From Gallaecimonas sp045291545 (GTDB lineage: Bacteria; Pseudomonadota; Gammaproteobacteria; Enterobacterales; Gallaecimonadaceae), in assembly GCF_045291545.1 (NCBI RefSeq), contig NZ_CP149514.1, positions 2,232,001 to 2,296,000 on the forward strand: a stretch of 64,000 nucleotides of DNA, in the 5' to 3' direction. The notes beneath the pieces are model-generated. The model made no database searches. It was not told where the DNA came from and saw nothing but the letters and a program-made list of their open reading frames with translations. The translations under genes and the position numbers were made by a program. Shown here in pieces: positions 63,377-64,000 of this stretch. Numbering within the stretch: the first letter of the stretch is position 1; every line of letters begins with the position of its first letter.

Positions 63377-63852
63377 TTGCTCTTCTCATCTTTGCGAAAG
63401 GACGCCAGCACCAGCAGCACGGCGCCCATACAGATGGCGGAATCAGCGACGTTAAACGCCGGCCAACTCCACTGGCCCAGATGAAAGTCGAGAAAATCGA
63501 CCACAAAACCGTGGATCATCCGGTCGTACAGGTTACCTAGGGCACCGCCTATGACCAGCGCGCTGCCACCGGCCTGCAAAAAGTCTTTTGCTGGTAACCG
63601 CCGCATCCAGATCAGCAATGCCAGGCACACCGCAATGGCCAGCCCGGTAAACAACCAGCGCTGCCAGCCACCGGCTTCGCTTAAAAACGAGAAGGCCGCG
63701 CCATAGTTGCGCACATAGGTAAGGTTAAAAAAGCCGGTGATCACCTTGCGTTCAAAGAGCGCAAAGTGATGCAGCACCGCGTATTTAGTGGCCAGATCAA
63801 CAGCGATCACTACTGCCGTCAGCCATAACCAACGAAGACCGGTAGACATCAT
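63373..63852 (-). CDS. lspA: Lipoprotein signal peptidase
   Basis: A 159-residue inner-membrane aspartyl protease that cleaves prolipoprotein signal peptides before the lipidated Cys, for example that of BamD here. Catalytic region: VVDFLDF (Asp119/Asp122) and FNVADSAI (Asp137), with four membrane segments. Start ATG 63852 overlaps the ileS stop as ATGA. Confidence 0.95.
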   Translation of the reverse strand: MMSTGLRWLWLTAVVIAVDLATKYAVLHHFALFERKVITGFFNLTYVRNYGAAFSFLSEAGGWQRWLFTGLAIAVCLALLIWMRRLPAKDFLQAGGSALVIGGALGNLYDRMIHGFVVDFLDFHLGQWSWPAFNVADSAICMGAVLLVLASFRKDEKSK

Positions 63853-64000
63853 ACGAAATGGCGCTCCTCACCCTGACCGTCGACATTACTGACACAGCGC
63901 AGGCAAATGCTCGGATGCTCGGGGTTTTGCCCGACATCACTACGGTGATGCCAGCAGCGCTCGCACTTTTCACCTTCAGCACGTTCAACCTGCACGGCCA
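63849..64000 (-). CDS. ileS: Isoleucyl-tRNA synthetase, C-terminal end
   Basis: About 50 C-terminal codons are visible, ending TGA at 63849. The zinc-binding end of IleRS is recognised by CERCWHHRSDVG and ICLRCVSNVDG (four Cys), followed by GEERHFV. The rest lies outside the window. It heads the ileS-lspA-fkpB-ispH operon. Confidence 0.95.
   Translation of the reverse strand, partial: AVQVERAEGEKCERCWHHRSDVGQNPEHPSICLRCVSNVDGQGEERHFV

Overview
The window is chromosomal DNA of a gammaproteobacterium. Gene order resembles both the E. coli backbone (yajG-ampG, panE-yajL-thiI, xseB-ispA-dxs, nusB-thiL-pgpA, serB-radA-smp, the deo genes, rluD-pgeF-clpB) and Shewanella/Aeromonas-type marine or aquatic bacteria (PomAB sodium-type stator, RibBX, TapY2, several PilZ proteins). 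GC content looks like mid-fifties percent and codon use looks even. A Gallaecimonas-like or Shewanella/Aeromonas-related organism is my guess, not a demonstrated assignment. No phage, insertion sequence, CRISPR array or plasmid feature was seen; this is core genome with a few accessory operons.

Layout. 1-4.5 kb (+): YajG lipoprotein end, periplasmic cyclophilin, an orphan protein, AmpG, VanZ-like protein, PanE and a YajL-like protein. 4.5-7.7 kb (-): thiI, pomB, pomA. 7.9-10.9 kb (+): xseB-ispA-dxs, feeding isoprenoid precursors. 10.9-18 kb (-): glyA and nrdR-ribD-ribE-ribBX-ribH-nusB-thiL-pgpA, mainly riboflavin and thiamin metabolism. 18-26.9 kb: ettA, two small PilZ proteins, radA, a 776-residue PilZ protein, an alpha/beta hydrolase, serB and smp. 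26.9-31.3 kb (-): nupC-deoC-deoA-deoD nucleoside uptake and salvage, without deoB. 31.5-34.6 kb (-): yjjV, prfC, rimI, holD. 34.7-36.9 kb (-): a tyrosinase operon with a Met/His-rich membrane protein. 37-43.7 kb (-): tRNA-Trp, an HDOD gene and a complete rRNA operon read 16S, Ile, Ala, Glu, 23S, 5S, with two tandem promoters. 43.8-50.7 kb: pssA, a DUF4124-type protein, clpB (with a heat-shock promoter), pgeF, rluD, bamD, glnB. 50.8-61.9 kb: ten prepilin-like genes plus pilY1 and tapY2, forming two minor-pilin sets. 62-64 kb (-): ispH, fkpB, lspA and the end of ileS.

How the genes fit together. Two blocks are surface or motility oriented: the PomAB stator, and the pilus region with its adhesin-like PilY1. 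PilZ proteins near radA suggest c-di-GMP input, but no direct partner is visible. The most unusual items are the tyrosinase operon with a possible copper-handling membrane partner and an operator over its -35 element; the second minor-pilin set with a 512-residue PilV-like protein carrying a Cys/His cluster; a YajL-like protein lacking the nucleophilic cysteine; and a perfect 27-bp inverted repeat that includes the 3' end of tRNA-Trp. Starts were adjusted from the longest open frame wherever ribosome binding sites, family alignment or neighbouring genes supported a different one.
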